Below are positions 18,770 through 27,710 of a stretch of DNA of 64,000 nt, one piece after another (positions within the stretch are counted from its first letter, which is position 1; the number at the start of each line of letters is the position of its first letter). Below the pieces are notes generated by a model that was given only the letters and a program-made list of their open reading frames with translations, was not told where the DNA came from and made no database searches. The stretch is from Planctomycetia bacterium (lineage in GTDB: Bacteria > Planctomycetota > Phycisphaerae > UBA1845 > Fen-1342), in assembly GCA_015709575.1 (NCBI GenBank), contig CP054190.1, forward strand, positions 310,001-374,000. Reading direction: 5' to 3'. Made by a program: the position numbers and the translations under genes.

Positions 18770-19870
18770 ATGATGTCGCGCGCCAGACACCTCTACGGGC
18801 TGAGCGTCGTCCTGTTGCTGGCGTGCGCGCCGGCGCTCGGGCAGGACGTGCGGATCGATGTGCCGGCCGAAGCGGTGGAGCTCGCGCCCGGCTGGCACGA
18901 CTTCGCCGCGACGTCGCCCCTGGATCGACTCGGCCCGATCGAGAAACGCAGGTTTCCGTTGCCCGGCGGCGGGTCGCACACGAACATCGTGGTGCTGACG
19001 GGCTACTGGCCGCCGACCAACGAGATGCTTCGCCGCTTCAGCAACAACGCGACGCAAAACCCGGCCGGCTGGATCGGGCGGAACTGGGAGGGCCGCGGCT
19101 ACGATGTCTATGCGTTCTTCCCCGAGTTTCCGGGTGGGCTGGGGCGCGGCGTCGGCGATTTCGAGGTGGATTACCAGGACACCTCGGCGGATTTCTGGTC
19201 GCTGGTGCCGGCGCTGGAGCCGGTCGGAATCGTGACATTCAGCCGCGGAAACGTCGGCGTCGAGTGGGACATCGAGGGCGGCAACCGCACCTACTCGTCG
19301 GCGGCGTGGACTCCCGATTACCTCGCGCCGACGCGCCCGACCGCAGACCTGCCGATCATGAGCGAGACGCCCGGCACAGTGCGCTACTCCACCCATCCGA
19401 TGGCCGAAATTCGCACGTCGGTGCAGCAACTGGGGCTGGGGCTGAATGTCTACATCTCGCCTGTGGACGACGGCACGTTTCTCTCGAACTACATCGGCTA
19501 TCACGGCAACTGGTACCGGCTCATGCACTCGGCGCTCACCGATCCGGCGCTGTGCATCTGCGCCGGTCACATCCACGTCGGCACGGCGGTGTCGGTGGCA
19601 AACGGCGAGCTGGCGGCCAGGCAGTCGCTCCGTCGAGTGCTCGACCGGCTCGATCAGCAACTGGCGGTGATCCGCGCGCGGGGCGACCTGAACTGCGACG
19701 GGGAAACGAACGGCTTCGACATCGACGCCTTCGTGCTGGCGATGGTGAATGCGGAGGCCTATGCGGCGGCGTACCCGGGGTGCGACATCGGCCGAGCGGA
19801 CGTGAACCTGAACGGGCGGGTGGATCACTTTGACATTGACCCGTTCGTCGCGCTGCTGATGCAGCCCTGA
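18770..19870 (+). CDS. Secreted pyroglutamyl-peptidase-like (C15-like) protein with dockerin-like pair
   Basis: 366 residues from ATG 18770, with GGTGA just upstream; a GTG at 18761 is also in frame. Signal peptide [16 protein letters not shown]. The body resembles pyrrolidone-carboxylate peptidase: [14 protein letters not shown] at the start, Glu165/Glu169 in VEWDIEGGN, then [14 protein letters not shown] and AGHIHVG with His267/His269. In C15 enzymes the segment aligned to TFLSN carries the catalytic Cys (usually CN); here it is Ser239. The enzyme may therefore be inactive or use Ser. The C-terminus has two dockerin-like loops (NGFDIDAFV and DHFDIDPFV). Divergent from the exported dikinase-like gene, with about 280 bp between starts. 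The fold call is by motif only. Confidence 0.55.
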   Translation: MMSRARHLYGLSVVLLLACAPALGQDVRIDVPAEAVELAPGWHDFAATSPLDRLGPIEKRRFPLPGGGSHTNIVVLTGYWPPTNEMLRRFSNNATQNPAGWIGRNWEGRGYDVYAFFPEFPGGLGRGVGDFEVDYQDTSADFWSLVPALEPVGIVTFSRGNVGVEWDIEGGNRTYSSAAWTPDYLAPTRPTADLPIMSETPGTVRYSTHPMAEIRTSVQQLGLGLNVYISPVDDGTFLSNYIGYHGNWYRLMHSALTDPALCICAGHIHVGTAVSVANGELAARQSLRRVLDRLDQQLAVIRARGDLNCDGETNGFDIDAFVLAMVNAEAYAAAYPGCDIGRADVNLNGRVDHFDIDPFVALLMQP

Positions 19871-20021
19871 CGGGGCGGGGTTTGTTTTTCGGGGGTGCGG
19901 GTGGGATAATCAGCCGGTCGCGGCACGCCTCCCCCGTCCGCGGCGGGTGCCGGCATCCCGGATGCGCGAGATCAGCGCGCGGGCGGCGCGAAAACCGGGG
20001 AAGAACAGGGCTCGGCGAGCC

Positions 20022-21116
20022 ATGTCCAGCGATTTCATGCCGTTGCGGGGTTGGGATCACATCGAGTTCTACGTCGGCAACGCCAAGCAGTCAGCGCACT
20101 TTTACGACAAGGTCTTCGGCTTCCGGCCGGTTGCGAAGCTGGGGCTGGAGACCGGCTCGCGCGATCGCGCCAGCTATGTCATGGCGCAGGGGAACATCCG
20201 CTTCGTGTTCACCAGCGCGTTGCGACCGGATCACGAGATCGCGCGGCATTGCGCGCTGCGCGGCGACGGGGTGAAGTGCATCGCGCTGGAAGTGAACGAC
20301 TGCGAGGCTGCGCTGCGCGAGGCGAAGTCCCGCGGGGCGACGGTGCTGCAACCGGTGCAGGCGCAGGAGGACGCGCACGGGACGATTCGCAGCGGCGTCA
20401 TCAAGTATGCCGGCGACACCGTGTTCAAGTTCGTGGAGCGGAAGGACTACCGCGGCGCCTTCATGCCCGGTTTCGCGCCGATCGAGGCCCGCGGCGCGGC
20501 CGCCCCCACCGGGCTGGCGGCGGTAGATCACATCGTGACAAACGTCTATCTCGGCGAGATGGACTACTGGGCCCGCTGGTTCGAGCGCGTGATGGGTTTT
20601 TCACAGCTTACGCACTTCACCGACAAGGACATCAGCACCGAGTACAGCGCGCTGATGAGCAAGGTGATGGAGAATGGCAGCGGGAAGGTGAAGTTCCCGA
20701 TCAATGAGCCGGCCGAGGGGCGGCGCAAGAGCCAGATCGACGAGTATCTGGACTTTTATTGCGGCCCGGGCGTGCAACACGTCGCGATGAACACCAAGGA
20801 CATCTGCAAGACGGTGCGGGCGCTGCGCGAGCGCGACATCGACTTTCTGCGCGTGCCGGACACCTATTATGAGGACTTGGAGCAGCGGGTCGGCAAGATC
20901 GACGAGGATTATGCCGAGCTGCGCGAGCTGGGCATCCTGGTGGATCGCGACGAGGACGGCTACCTGCTGCAGATTTTCACGCAGCCGATCCAGGATCGGC
21001 CGACGCTCTTCTTCGAGGTGATCGAGCGGCACGGCTGCCGCGGCTTTGGGCAGGGGAATTTCAAGGCGCTGTTTGTCAGCCTGGAGCGCGAGCAGGCGCG
21101 GCGGGGGAACCTGTGA
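20022..21116 (+). CDS. hpd: 4-hydroxyphenylpyruvate dioxygenase
   Basis: 364 residues. Converts 4-hydroxyphenylpyruvate to homogentisate in tyrosine breakdown, using Fe(II) and O2 in the cytoplasm. The two vicinal-oxygen-chelate modules are clear: the N-terminal module starts RGWDHIEFYVGNAK, and the C-terminal module starts at AAVDHIVTN. All three iron ligands are present: His170 (VDHIVTN), His253 (GVQHVAMNT) and Glu332 (FFEVIER). The C-terminal FGQGNFKALF is the family signature. Length is normal. ATG 20022 was chosen because it begins just before the first module; the frame is open upstream. No homogentisate dioxygenase or other pathway gene is in the window. Confidence 0.95.
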   Translation: MSSDFMPLRGWDHIEFYVGNAKQSAHFYDKVFGFRPVAKLGLETGSRDRASYVMAQGNIRFVFTSALRPDHEIARHCALRGDGVKCIALEVNDCEAALREAKSRGATVLQPVQAQEDAHGTIRSGVIKYAGDTVFKFVERKDYRGAFMPGFAPIEARGAAAPTGLAAVDHIVTNVYLGEMDYWARWFERVMGFSQLTHFTDKDISTEYSALMSKVMENGSGKVKFPINEPAEGRRKSQIDEYLDFYCGPGVQHVAMNTKDICKTVRALRERDIDFLRVPDTYYEDLEQRVGKIDEDYAELRELGILVDRDEDGYLLQIFTQPIQDRPTLFFEVIERHGCRGFGQGNFKALFVSLEREQARRGNL

Positions 21117-21386
21117 CGGCGGCGGGCGGCTCCGCGATCACGACGACCATCGCCGAAGCCGTCATTCCGGGCGCGCGTTTCGATCGGCTGCGGTTTTCTC
21201 GCGCAGCGTGAACACGCCTTCCGCCCGTGGTTGCACTACCATCCGTCGCCCGCTACAAGGACGGGTTTGCCCCCGTCCGGTCGGTCCGTCCGCGCCGGAT
21301 CGGGATCGATCCCGGCGGGGCCGGGCGACCGCCGATGAGCGGTCGGCCCTGACCGCCCCCCCTGACCCCAGTCGAAAGCAGCGCGC

Positions 21387-23213
21387 GTGAAACTATCCAA
21401 CGTCCGAAACATCGCGATCATCGCCCACGTCGATCACGGCAAGACCACGCTGGTCGACCAGATGCTCCGCCAGTGCGGCCAGTTTCGCGAGTCGCAGCTT
21501 CGCGGCGAGCGTATTCTCGATTCCAATGATCTTGAACGCGAACGCGGCATCACGATCCTCGCCAAGAACATCGCCATCCGCTACCAGGACACCAAGATCA
21601 ACCTGATCGACACGCCCGGCCACGCCGACTTCGGCGGCGAGGTGGAGCGCGTGCTCAAGATGGCCGACGGCTGCCTGCTGCTGGTGGACGCTTTTGAAGG
21701 GCCGATGCCGCAGACGCGCTTCGTGTTGCGGAAGGCCTTTGAGTACCACCTTCGGCCGGTCGTGGTCATCAACAAGATGGATCGCTCGGACGCCCGGCCG
21801 CGCGAGGTGCTGGACGAGGTGCTGGACCTGTTCATCGAGCTGGGCGCGGATGAGGCGGCGCTGGACTTCCCCGTGATCTACGCCTCCGGCGTGGCAGGCT
21901 GGGCCACGCCCGACGTCTCGCGCATCGGCGAGGACATCTTTCCGCTGTTCGATGCGATCATGAAGCATGTGCCCGCGCCCGAGGTGGACGACACGCTGCC
22001 GGTGCAGATGCTGGTCACGACGCTCGACTACAGCGATTACGTCGGTCGCATCGCGATCGGGCGCGTGTTTGCAGGGACGCTGCGCGCCGGCGAGCAGGTG
22101 ACCGTGATTCGGCGCGACGGGCGGCACGTGAAGGAGCGGATCAACGAGCTGTTCGTCTTTGACGGGCTGGGGCGGGCCAAGGCCGGTGCGGTGGTCGCCG
22201 GGGACATCGGCGCGGTGGTCGGGCTCGAGGAGATCGACATCGGCGACACGATCGCCGATTTCGAGAATCCCGAGCCGCTGCCGATCCTGCGGATCGACGA
22301 ACCCACGCTGCACATGACCTTCCGCGTCAACGACTCGCCCTTCGCCGGGCGCAGCGGCAAGTATCTCACCAGCCGCCACATCCGCGACCGGCTGGAGAAG
22401 GAGCTCCAGAAAAACGTGGCGCTGCGCGTCGAGCCGGGTCCGACGCCGGAGGAGTTTCACGTCTCCGGGCGCGGCCTGCTGCACCTGTCGGTGCTGGTGG
22501 AAAACATGCGCCGCGAGGGATTTGAGATGGGGGTGGGCAAGCCGAAGGTGATCTTCCGCGAGGATGCGGGCCACAAGACCGAGCCGATCGAACTGTGCGT
22601 GATCGACGTGCCGACGGCGCACCTCGGGCCGGTGATGGAGCTGATGGGCAACCGGCGGGCGGTCTGCAACAAGATGGAGTCCCGCTCGGACCACACCCAC
22701 CTGGAGTTCACGATTCCCGCCCGCGGACTGATCGGCGTGCGCAGCCGCCTGCTCACGGCCACGCAGGGCACCATCATCATGCACCACAATTTCTACGAGT
22801 ATGAGCGGCTGCGCGGCGCCATTCCGGGTCGCGCCAACGGCGTGATGATCTCGACCGACAACGGCCCGGCGACGGCCTATGCGATCGAGGGGCTGGCGGA
22901 TCGCGGCGTGATGTTCATCTCCCCGGGCGACCCTGTGTACGAGGGGCAGGTCGTCGGCGAGCACAACCGCGACAATGACATCGAGGTCAACGTCTGCCGC
23001 ACGAAGAAGCTCACCAACGTCCGCGCCGCCGGCGCCGACAAGACGGTCGTGCTGCGCCCGCCGCGGCAGATCACGCTCGAGATCGCGCTGGAGTTCATCG
23101 AGGACGATGAGATCGTGGAGGTGACGCCCGAGGCGATCCGCATGCGCAAGCGGCTGCTCAAGGAAGCCGACCGCAAGCGCGCCAGCCGGGCCGCGGCACG
23201 GGTGGACGGATAA
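21387..23213 (+). CDS. typA: Translational GTPase TypA/BipA
   Basis: 608 residues, normal for the family. A ribosome-binding GTPase of the EF-G/LepA group involved in ribosome assembly and stress adaptation. G1 is [10 protein letters not shown]2 lies in RERGITI, G3 is DTPGHADF, and G4 is NKMD. These are followed by domain II and the EF-G-like C-terminal domains, with the TypA-typical blocks [21 protein letters not shown] and GTIIMHHNF. The DinB-family gene follows 48 bp later on the same strand and may be cotranscribed. The 270 bp upstream holds no gene that I can support. Confidence 0.97.
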   Translation: MKLSNVRNIAIIAHVDHGKTTLVDQMLRQCGQFRESQLRGERILDSNDLERERGITILAKNIAIRYQDTKINLIDTPGHADFGGEVERVLKMADGCLLLVDAFEGPMPQTRFVLRKAFEYHLRPVVVINKMDRSDARPREVLDEVLDLFIELGADEAALDFPVIYASGVAGWATPDVSRIGEDIFPLFDAIMKHVPAPEVDDTLPVQMLVTTLDYSDYVGRIAIGRVFAGTLRAGEQVTVIRRDGRHVKERINELFVFDGLGRAKAGAVVAGDIGAVVGLEEIDIGDTIADFENPEPLPILRIDEPTLHMTFRVNDSPFAGRSGKYLTSRHIRDRLEKELQKNVALRVEPGPTPEEFHVSGRGLLHLSVLVENMRREGFEMGVGKPKVIFREDAGHKTEPIELCVIDVPTAHLGPVMELMGNRRAVCNKMESRSDHTHLEFTIPARGLIGVRSRLLTATQGTIIMHHNFYEYERLRGAIPGRANGVMISTDNGPATAYAIEGLADRGVMFISPGDPVYEGQVVGEHNRDNDIEVNVCRTKKLTNVRAAGADKTVVLRPPRQITLEIALEFIEDDEIVEVTPEAIRMRKRLLKEADRKRASRAAARVDG

Positions 23214-23261
23214 GCCCAGGTTCTTCGGCGCGCGTCGCGCCGCCTTCACAGGAACAGGCCG

Positions 23262-23798
23262 ATGGAGTTCGATTTCGCCCGCGACGTCCCGATTCTCGAG
23301 CGCACGCCGGCCGTGCTGAAGACGTTAATCCTAGGCCTGGACGATGGCTGGACGCAGCCCGACTACGGTCCGGGCACCTGGTCCGTACACCAGGTCATCG
23401 GCCACCTGATCCACGGCGAGCGGACCGACTGGCTGCCGCGGGCGCGCGTGATCCTCGAGCAGGGCGAAGGCGGCGTGTTCGAGCCATTTGATCGCGCGGG
23501 ACATGCCGCGCTGTGCCGCGAGAAATCACTGCCGGAACTGCTCGACATTTTTGCGGCTGAGCGGGCGGCGCGGCTGCTGGAGCTGCGTGGATTGAATCTC
23601 GGAAAGGCCGACCTGCTTCGCCGTGCGCGGCATCCCGTGCTGGGCGAGGCAACGCTCGGGCAACTGCTCAGCACCTGGGTCGTGCACGACCTGAATCACG
23701 TCGCGCAGGTCTGCAAGGCAATGGCCTATCAGCATCGCGTGGAAGTGGGGCCGTGGGAGCGATACCTGTCGATCCTCGCAGCGCCGGCGGCGCGCTAA
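23262..23798 (+). CDS. DinB-family (four-helix, metal-binding) protein
   Basis: 178 residues. Fits the DinB/YfiT-like four-helix-bundle superfamily. The expected metal-ligand histidines are visible: one in QVIGHLIHGERTDW (about 45-58) and two in WVVHDLNHVAQ (about 139-149). WSVHQVIGHLIHGE and TLGQLLSTWVVHDLNH are typical blocks. Members include thiol-dependent transferases and many uncharacterised stress proteins; this one cannot be specified further. It is codirectional with typA, and its stop lies 22 bp from the convergent glycosyltransferase stop. Confidence 0.8.
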   Translation: MEFDFARDVPILERTPAVLKTLILGLDDGWTQPDYGPGTWSVHQVIGHLIHGERTDWLPRARVILEQGEGGVFEPFDRAGHAALCREKSLPELLDIFAAERAARLLELRGLNLGKADLLRRARHPVLGEATLGQLLSTWVVHDLNHVAQVCKAMAYQHRVEVGPWERYLSILAAPAAR

Positions 23799-23820
23799 TC
23801 CCCGTCGAAACTACCGGCGG

Positions 23821-25134
23821 TTACGCCGCCGCACGGCGCGGACGAGTGGCCGTCGGCGGCGCCGCGGCCGCCGGCGCCGGCGCCGGCGCCGGCGGAGCAA
23901 ATCCGCCTGCCGGCTGCGCAACCGCCCCAGCCGAGGCAGTTTCCGCGACGGATTCCCCCGCCGCGGCGGCGGCTTCCGTCTCCGTTGCCGGAACCGCCAC
24001 ACGCTCCGCGACGGTCGCCGTTTCATATCCCCAGACCGAAAGCAGCTGATCTGTGGTCGCGTCGAGGCCGAAGCGCGCCGCGTGGAGTCGCGCCGCCCGC
24101 CGCAGTGCCGGCAGGCGCGCCGCATCGTCCAGAAGCATCAGGAGCGATTCCGCCATTTCATCCGCGTTACTTGCCGCAAAGGCGTAGCGCAACAGCGCTG
24201 GGGCGGCCGCCTCCAGCGGACCCGGCAGGCGCGACACGGCCACGGGCACCCCGGCGCACTGTGCCTCCACCGCGGCCAGGCCGAAGCCCTCGGAGACGCT
24301 CGGGAGCGTGAAGGCGTCCATGGCGGCCAGGTACGGCGCGACGTCCGCCTGCTGCCCCGCGAAAATCACCCGCTCCTGCAGGCCCAGCTCCGCCACACGG
24401 GCGCGCGCTTGCGCCTCCAGCGGCCCGGCTCCGACCAGCAGGAATCGCACGTCGGGCCGCTCCGCGACTACGCGCTGCGCCGCTTCGATCAGCCCCAGGT
24501 GATTCTTCTGCCACACGAACCGCCCCACGTGGCCGATCACCGCCGCGTCGTCGGGAATGCCCAGCGACCGCCGCACCGCGCCGCCGTCGGCGGGAGCGCT
24601 GAAGCGATCCAGGTCAATGCCGCAGCGCACCACGCACATCCGCGAATCGGTGGCCCACTCGCGCGGAAACCAGCTCTTGAGCGCCGCCCACGAGCAGCCC
24701 ACGATAGCCGTCGCATCGCGGAGCACGTAGCGGCGGATCCAGGCGTGATACGCGCGGCGCTTCCAGTCATTGCGATGGCCGGCCGAGACGTTGTGGTAGT
24801 GGGCGATGCGGACGGGAATGCCGATGCGACGGGCTGCGGTGAGCATGGGGCCGGCGAAGTCGCCCGCGTGGTTGTGAATCACGTCGTAGCGCCCCTGGCG
24901 GCGCAGGGCCGCCTCAAACTGCGCCACGAACTTCAGCGGGTTCTTATAGAGCGGGCAGTGCCACACGCGGCAGCCCAGCGCCTCCACGGCCGGGATCAGG
25001 TCGCCATCGGGCGTATCGAACACGCATACGTCCACCTGCACGTCGGGGTGACGCAGGGAACGCAGGAAGTTCATCAGCGCCGATTCGATCCCCCCGCCGG
25101 AATTCAGCGACGCCACCGCTACAAGCGCCCGCAT
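23821..25134 (-). CDS. Glycosyltransferase family 4 protein
   Basis: 437 residues from ATG 25132-25134; the frame is open further upstream but that part is not family-like. The N-terminal Rossmann half starts VAVASLNSGGGIESALMNFL, with the glycine loop that binds the phosphate groups. The C-terminal half has GHVGRFVWQKNHLGLIEA and the family signature EGFGLAAVEAQCAGVPV, which contains the ExxxxxxxE nucleotide-sugar motif. This is a GT-B retaining transferase acting in the cytoplasm on exopolysaccharide or lipid-linked glycans; donor and acceptor are unknown. The last about 60 residues are Ala/Pro/Glu-rich low-complexity sequence, which is unusual for GT4 and probably unstructured. Confidence 0.9.
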   Translation of the reverse strand: MRALVAVASLNSGGGIESALMNFLRSLRHPDVQVDVCVFDTPDGDLIPAVEALGCRVWHCPLYKNPLKFVAQFEAALRRQGRYDVIHNHAGDFAGPMLTAARRIGIPVRIAHYHNVSAGHRNDWKRRAYHAWIRRYVLRDATAIVGCSWAALKSWFPREWATDSRMCVVRCGIDLDRFSAPADGGAVRRSLGIPDDAAVIGHVGRFVWQKNHLGLIEAAQRVVAERPDVRFLLVGAGPLEAQARARVAELGLQERVIFAGQQADVAPYLAAMDAFTLPSVSEGFGLAAVEAQCAGVPVAVSRLPGPLEAAAPALLRYAFAASNADEMAESLLMLLDDAARLPALRRAARLHAARFGLDATTDQLLSVWGYETATVAERVAVPATETEAAAAAGESVAETASAGAVAQPAGGFAPPAPAPAPAAAAPPTATRPRRAAA

Positions 25135-25508
25135 GCTCCGCTCCTGCCTGTTCGCTCCGCGATTCCCTTCGCTGCCAGGTGGGCTGTCGGCGGACCCCGC
25201 GCAGGGGCGAGACCGGCTCCCGATAGGTTTATGGAGTCGAGTTCTCGGAATTCCACCCGCAGGCGCCAGAAAAGGTGATATCAGGGCCGCAGTGGGGTTT
25301 TTATTTCGGACCTGAAATCTGGGAATCACCCGCCACGGTCGATCAGGAGGGTCAAATCGACCCTTGAATGGACGCGATGGGAAAGCGCCAGGGGGGTGTG
25401 CGCGGATTCGCCGGGGTGGAACGCCGCAGTCCGATCAGCCGCGCGGGTGGTCGTCAGGGGGGGTGGCGCGCCCCGGCGGAATGGCGCTCGACCGGGCGGT
25501 ACTGCGGC
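25135..25508. other. Intergenic region, nothing specific seen
   Basis: 374 bp upstream of the GT4 gene and downstream of the ECF operon, with both flanking genes on the minus strand. I see no ORF with a plausible start. There is only a 5-bp inverted pair (ATTTC/GAAAT near 25302-25317). It must hold the GT4 promoter, but no confident -35/-10 pair is visible. Confidence 0.4.
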
Positions 25509-26522
25509 TTACTTCCCGCGGCGCGGACGCTCCGGCCCGCCGGGCGGCCGGCCCGGCCCTTTACCGCGCTCCTCGCGCATCCGCTTGCCGTCGGCCTCCG
25601 CGCCGGCAATCACGGCCGCGAAGCGCTCGTCCACGATCTCGGCGCTGCGGGCTTCCTGGTCGGCGGCGCGCTCACGGCGCGATGCCACGTCGCGATCCAT
25701 CTTCTGTACTAGCAACTCGCGCAACAGGGCCGTCAACTCGTCTGCCTGGGTCGTCGAGCCGCCCGCCGCCGCCTCGCGCGCCGCCTGGATGTCCGCGATC
25801 AGCGCCCGCACGGGCGCGGGGTGAACCGCCGGGTCGGACGTCGGATCCAGCACCGCGGCCAGGCGCTCCTCGATCAGTCGGTCGCGCTCGCGCTCCATCG
25901 CGTCCGCCTGCATTCGCAGCACGCGCGCCTCTGTCGCCACCGATTCCACCAGTGCCGTGCGCAGCTCCTCTTCCACGCGATCGCGATTGAACGTGGGAGG
26001 CATCTGCGCGGTGAATGCGCGGGTCAGCATCCGGCGGCAGCGCTCCACGCGGAACTGCTGCTGCGCATGGGCGACCAGCACACGCCCGGCGTCCGGGTGT
26101 GCCGCGGAGATCCGCCGCAGGAAGCGCAGCCGCGGAGCCATGTGCGCGAAGCGCTGAGAGAACTGCTCTGCGTCGCGGCCCTGCTCCTCAGTGAGTACCG
26201 CGTGCAGCGCCGGCAGCGTCTGTCGTGTGAACTCCAGCAGCTCGGCTTCTTCGCCGGCGCGCAGCTCGCCCTCATCCTCCGGGCCGGGCCGCATCGGCCA
26301 GCCGCGCAGCATCGACAACATGCCGCGCTCGGGCGCTCCTTCGCCGCCCCAGCGTCGCATCCGCCGTGGACGATCGTCCTGTTCGCCGGCGGCGTCCACG
26401 ACCGGTGCGCTGGCCGCGGCCGGCTCGCCGTCGCGGCGCGCGGGAGGGTCATCCGGCGCTGCCGCTCCGGAGAGCGCCCCCAGCCACATCGCGCACAAAG
26501 CCGCCAAGACGTGACGAGTCAT
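25509..26522 (-). CDS. Secreted Arg/Glu-rich protein of the ECF sigma operon, unknown function
   Basis: 337 residues, not recognised. A signal peptide (MTRHVLAALCAMWLGALSG) is followed by a Pro/Arg-rich stretch, then a long, strongly helical, charged region (about 95-310) with few hydrophobics. It could form a coiled-coil bundle, as in periplasmic stress-sensing proteins, but no specific family motif is visible. The tail is GKGPGRPPGGPERPRRGK. Its ATG overlaps the stop of the preceding membrane protein by one base (TGATG), so it is translationally coupled to the putative anti-sigma factor. This suggests a periplasmic partner of that sigma/anti-sigma pair. Confidence 0.65.
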   Translation of the reverse strand: MTRHVLAALCAMWLGALSGAAAPDDPPARRDGEPAAASAPVVDAAGEQDDRPRRMRRWGGEGAPERGMLSMLRGWPMRPGPEDEGELRAGEEAELLEFTRQTLPALHAVLTEEQGRDAEQFSQRFAHMAPRLRFLRRISAAHPDAGRVLVAHAQQQFRVERCRRMLTRAFTAQMPPTFNRDRVEEELRTALVESVATEARVLRMQADAMERERDRLIEERLAAVLDPTSDPAVHPAPVRALIADIQAAREAAAGGSTTQADELTALLRELLVQKMDRDVASRRERAADQEARSAEIVDERFAAVIAGAEADGKRMREERGKGPGRPPGGPERPRRGK

Positions 26523-27016
26523 CAGGCCCCCAATGCATCCAGCGCGTGCAGCGCGCGTTCAAAATCTTCCAACGTGTCGCGCCAGTCGCCGCCGGAATCC
26601 GGTCCCTCGTCCAGCCACAGGCTGCGGACGCGCTCCTGTGAGCGGACGATCGCCGCCGACCAGTCCTCAAGCAACCCGCTGGCGCCAGGCGCAACGGGCG
26701 GGCCGCCGGTGCCGAAGACCGCGATGGCGAGCGCCGCCGCGGCCGCCCCCAGCGGTCCGAGGGTGCGTAGCCGCCGAGCCAGACGTTGCTGACGCCGCGC
26801 CTCGATCGCCAGCCGTGCGCGGATCCGGTCCGACAGCGCCGCCGGCGGCTCCAGCGCCGCTGGAAGTCCGCGCAACAGCGCCAACTCCGCGTCCACGGCC
26901 CGCTGCATGTCCTGAACCGGTTGACTTACCGACATCTTGCCGTCCTGAACGCCCAACCCGAAAACCGTTCCCGTCGCCCGGCGTACGTCGCCGATCAGCG
27001 TCACCGAATCGGTCAC
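26522..27016 (-). CDS. Putative single-pass anti-sigma factor
   Basis: 164 residues from a GTG that overlaps the ECF sigma stop (GTGA); an ATG (MSVSQPV) lies 27 codons further in. One hydrophobic segment (LGPLGAAAAALAIAVFG, about 88-104) separates a cytoplasmic N-terminus from an outer C-terminus of about 50 residues. The call rests on position directly after, and overlapping, an ECF sigma gene, together with the single-pass topology. The HxxxCxxC zinc anti-sigma motif is absent; there is no Cys at all, so it would be an atypical class. Regulation by release of the sigma factor on an envelope signal is inference. Confidence 0.5.
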   Translation of the reverse strand: MTDSVTLIGDVRRATGTVFGLGVQDGKMSVSQPVQDMQRAVDAELALLRGLPAALEPPAALSDRIRARLAIEARRQQRLARRLRTLGPLGAAAAALAIAVFGTGGPPVAPGASGLLEDWSAAIVRSQERVRSLWLDEGPDSGGDWRDTLEDFERALHALDALGA

Positions 27017-27594
27017 TCGCCATCCGCGTTGCGAACAGCGCCTCGCAGCCGTCCCAGCGCCCGATGTGCCCGCGCCAGCGCCGTCCCGAGCGGCACGCCC
27101 AGCAGTTCGGCGATCTCGCGGAACGACAGCTCCGCGTGATGACGCAGCGCCAATATCTCGCGGTCCATCTCCGGCAACGCCGCGAACTCCCTTTCGAGCC
27201 GCTGCGCCTGCTCGCCGCTGATCAACACATCCAGCGCGGATCGAGCATGCGGGTCCGCCGTCGTGTCACGCACCGTGCCGTCGTCTGCGTCGATCTCGTC
27301 CAGTCGGGCGACGAATCCGCGCCGCCGGCGCTGCCGCATGTGGTCGCGCGCCAGGTTCGCCGCGATTCGAAAGATCCACGCCTCAAAACGCCCATCGTGA
27401 ACATACGTCTCAATCGTCCGAACGACCCGCAGAAAAGTCTCCTGCAGCAGGTCGTCGGCAACGTCGCGGCTCGGCAGCAGCCGCATCAGAAACCCATATA
27501 CCCGCGGCGAAAACAGGCGGTACAAACGATCGATCGCCGCAGGGCGGCGGGCTCGCGCGTCGGCCAGCAGCGCGTCCAGATCCGACTGCTCCAC
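27013..27594 (-). CDS. ECF-type RNA polymerase sigma factor
   Basis: 193 residues from a GTG start. Region 2 contains YGFLMRLLPSRDVADDLLQE and FEAWIFRIAANLARDHMR, which bind core polymerase and the -10 element. Region 4 contains LPEMDREILALRHHAELS and FREIAELLGVPLGTALARA, the helix-turn-helix that reads the -35 element. It lacks region 3, as ECF factors do. First gene of a three-gene operon with overlapping stops and starts (anti-sigma-like membrane protein, then a secreted charged protein). A promoter-like pair lies about 85-110 bp upstream; whether it is auto-regulated cannot be told. Confidence 0.93.
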   Translation of the reverse strand: MEQSDLDALLADARARRPAAIDRLYRLFSPRVYGFLMRLLPSRDVADDLLQETFLRVVRTIETYVHDGRFEAWIFRIAANLARDHMRQRRRRGFVARLDEIDADDGTVRDTTADPHARSALDVLISGEQAQRLEREFAALPEMDREILALRHHAELSFREIAELLGVPLGTALARAHRALGRLRGAVRNADGE

Positions 27595-27679
27595 GAATTC
27601 CTCTACGGGGCATAACGGAGTGACAGCCCGTCAATTGCATTCAGCGCCTGCATGGCCGCCCGTTGCTCTGGGAGAGACA

Positions 27680-27706
27680 ATTATCGGACGATTGGCCGGA
27701 TTGCAA
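27680..27706 (-). promoter_or_regulatory. Candidate promoter of the ECF sigma operon
   Basis: On the minus strand, TTGCAA (27701-27706) is followed after 15 bp by GATAAT (27680-27685). It lies between the stop of the upstream hypothetical gene and the sigma GTG at 27594. The spacing is short, so confidence is low. Confidence 0.3.
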
Positions 27707-27710
27707 CACG

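Noticed and set aside
16045-19833. Open frame of about 1260 codons on the plus strand opposite the exported dikinase-like gene
   Set aside because: Antisense shadow in GC-rich DNA: Arg/Gly/Ala-biased, no domain, runs through a promoter region and into the next gene.
21393-23249. Minus-strand frame of about 618 codons opposite typA
   Set aside because: typA is certain by its G motifs. The antisense frame is a codon-bias artefact.
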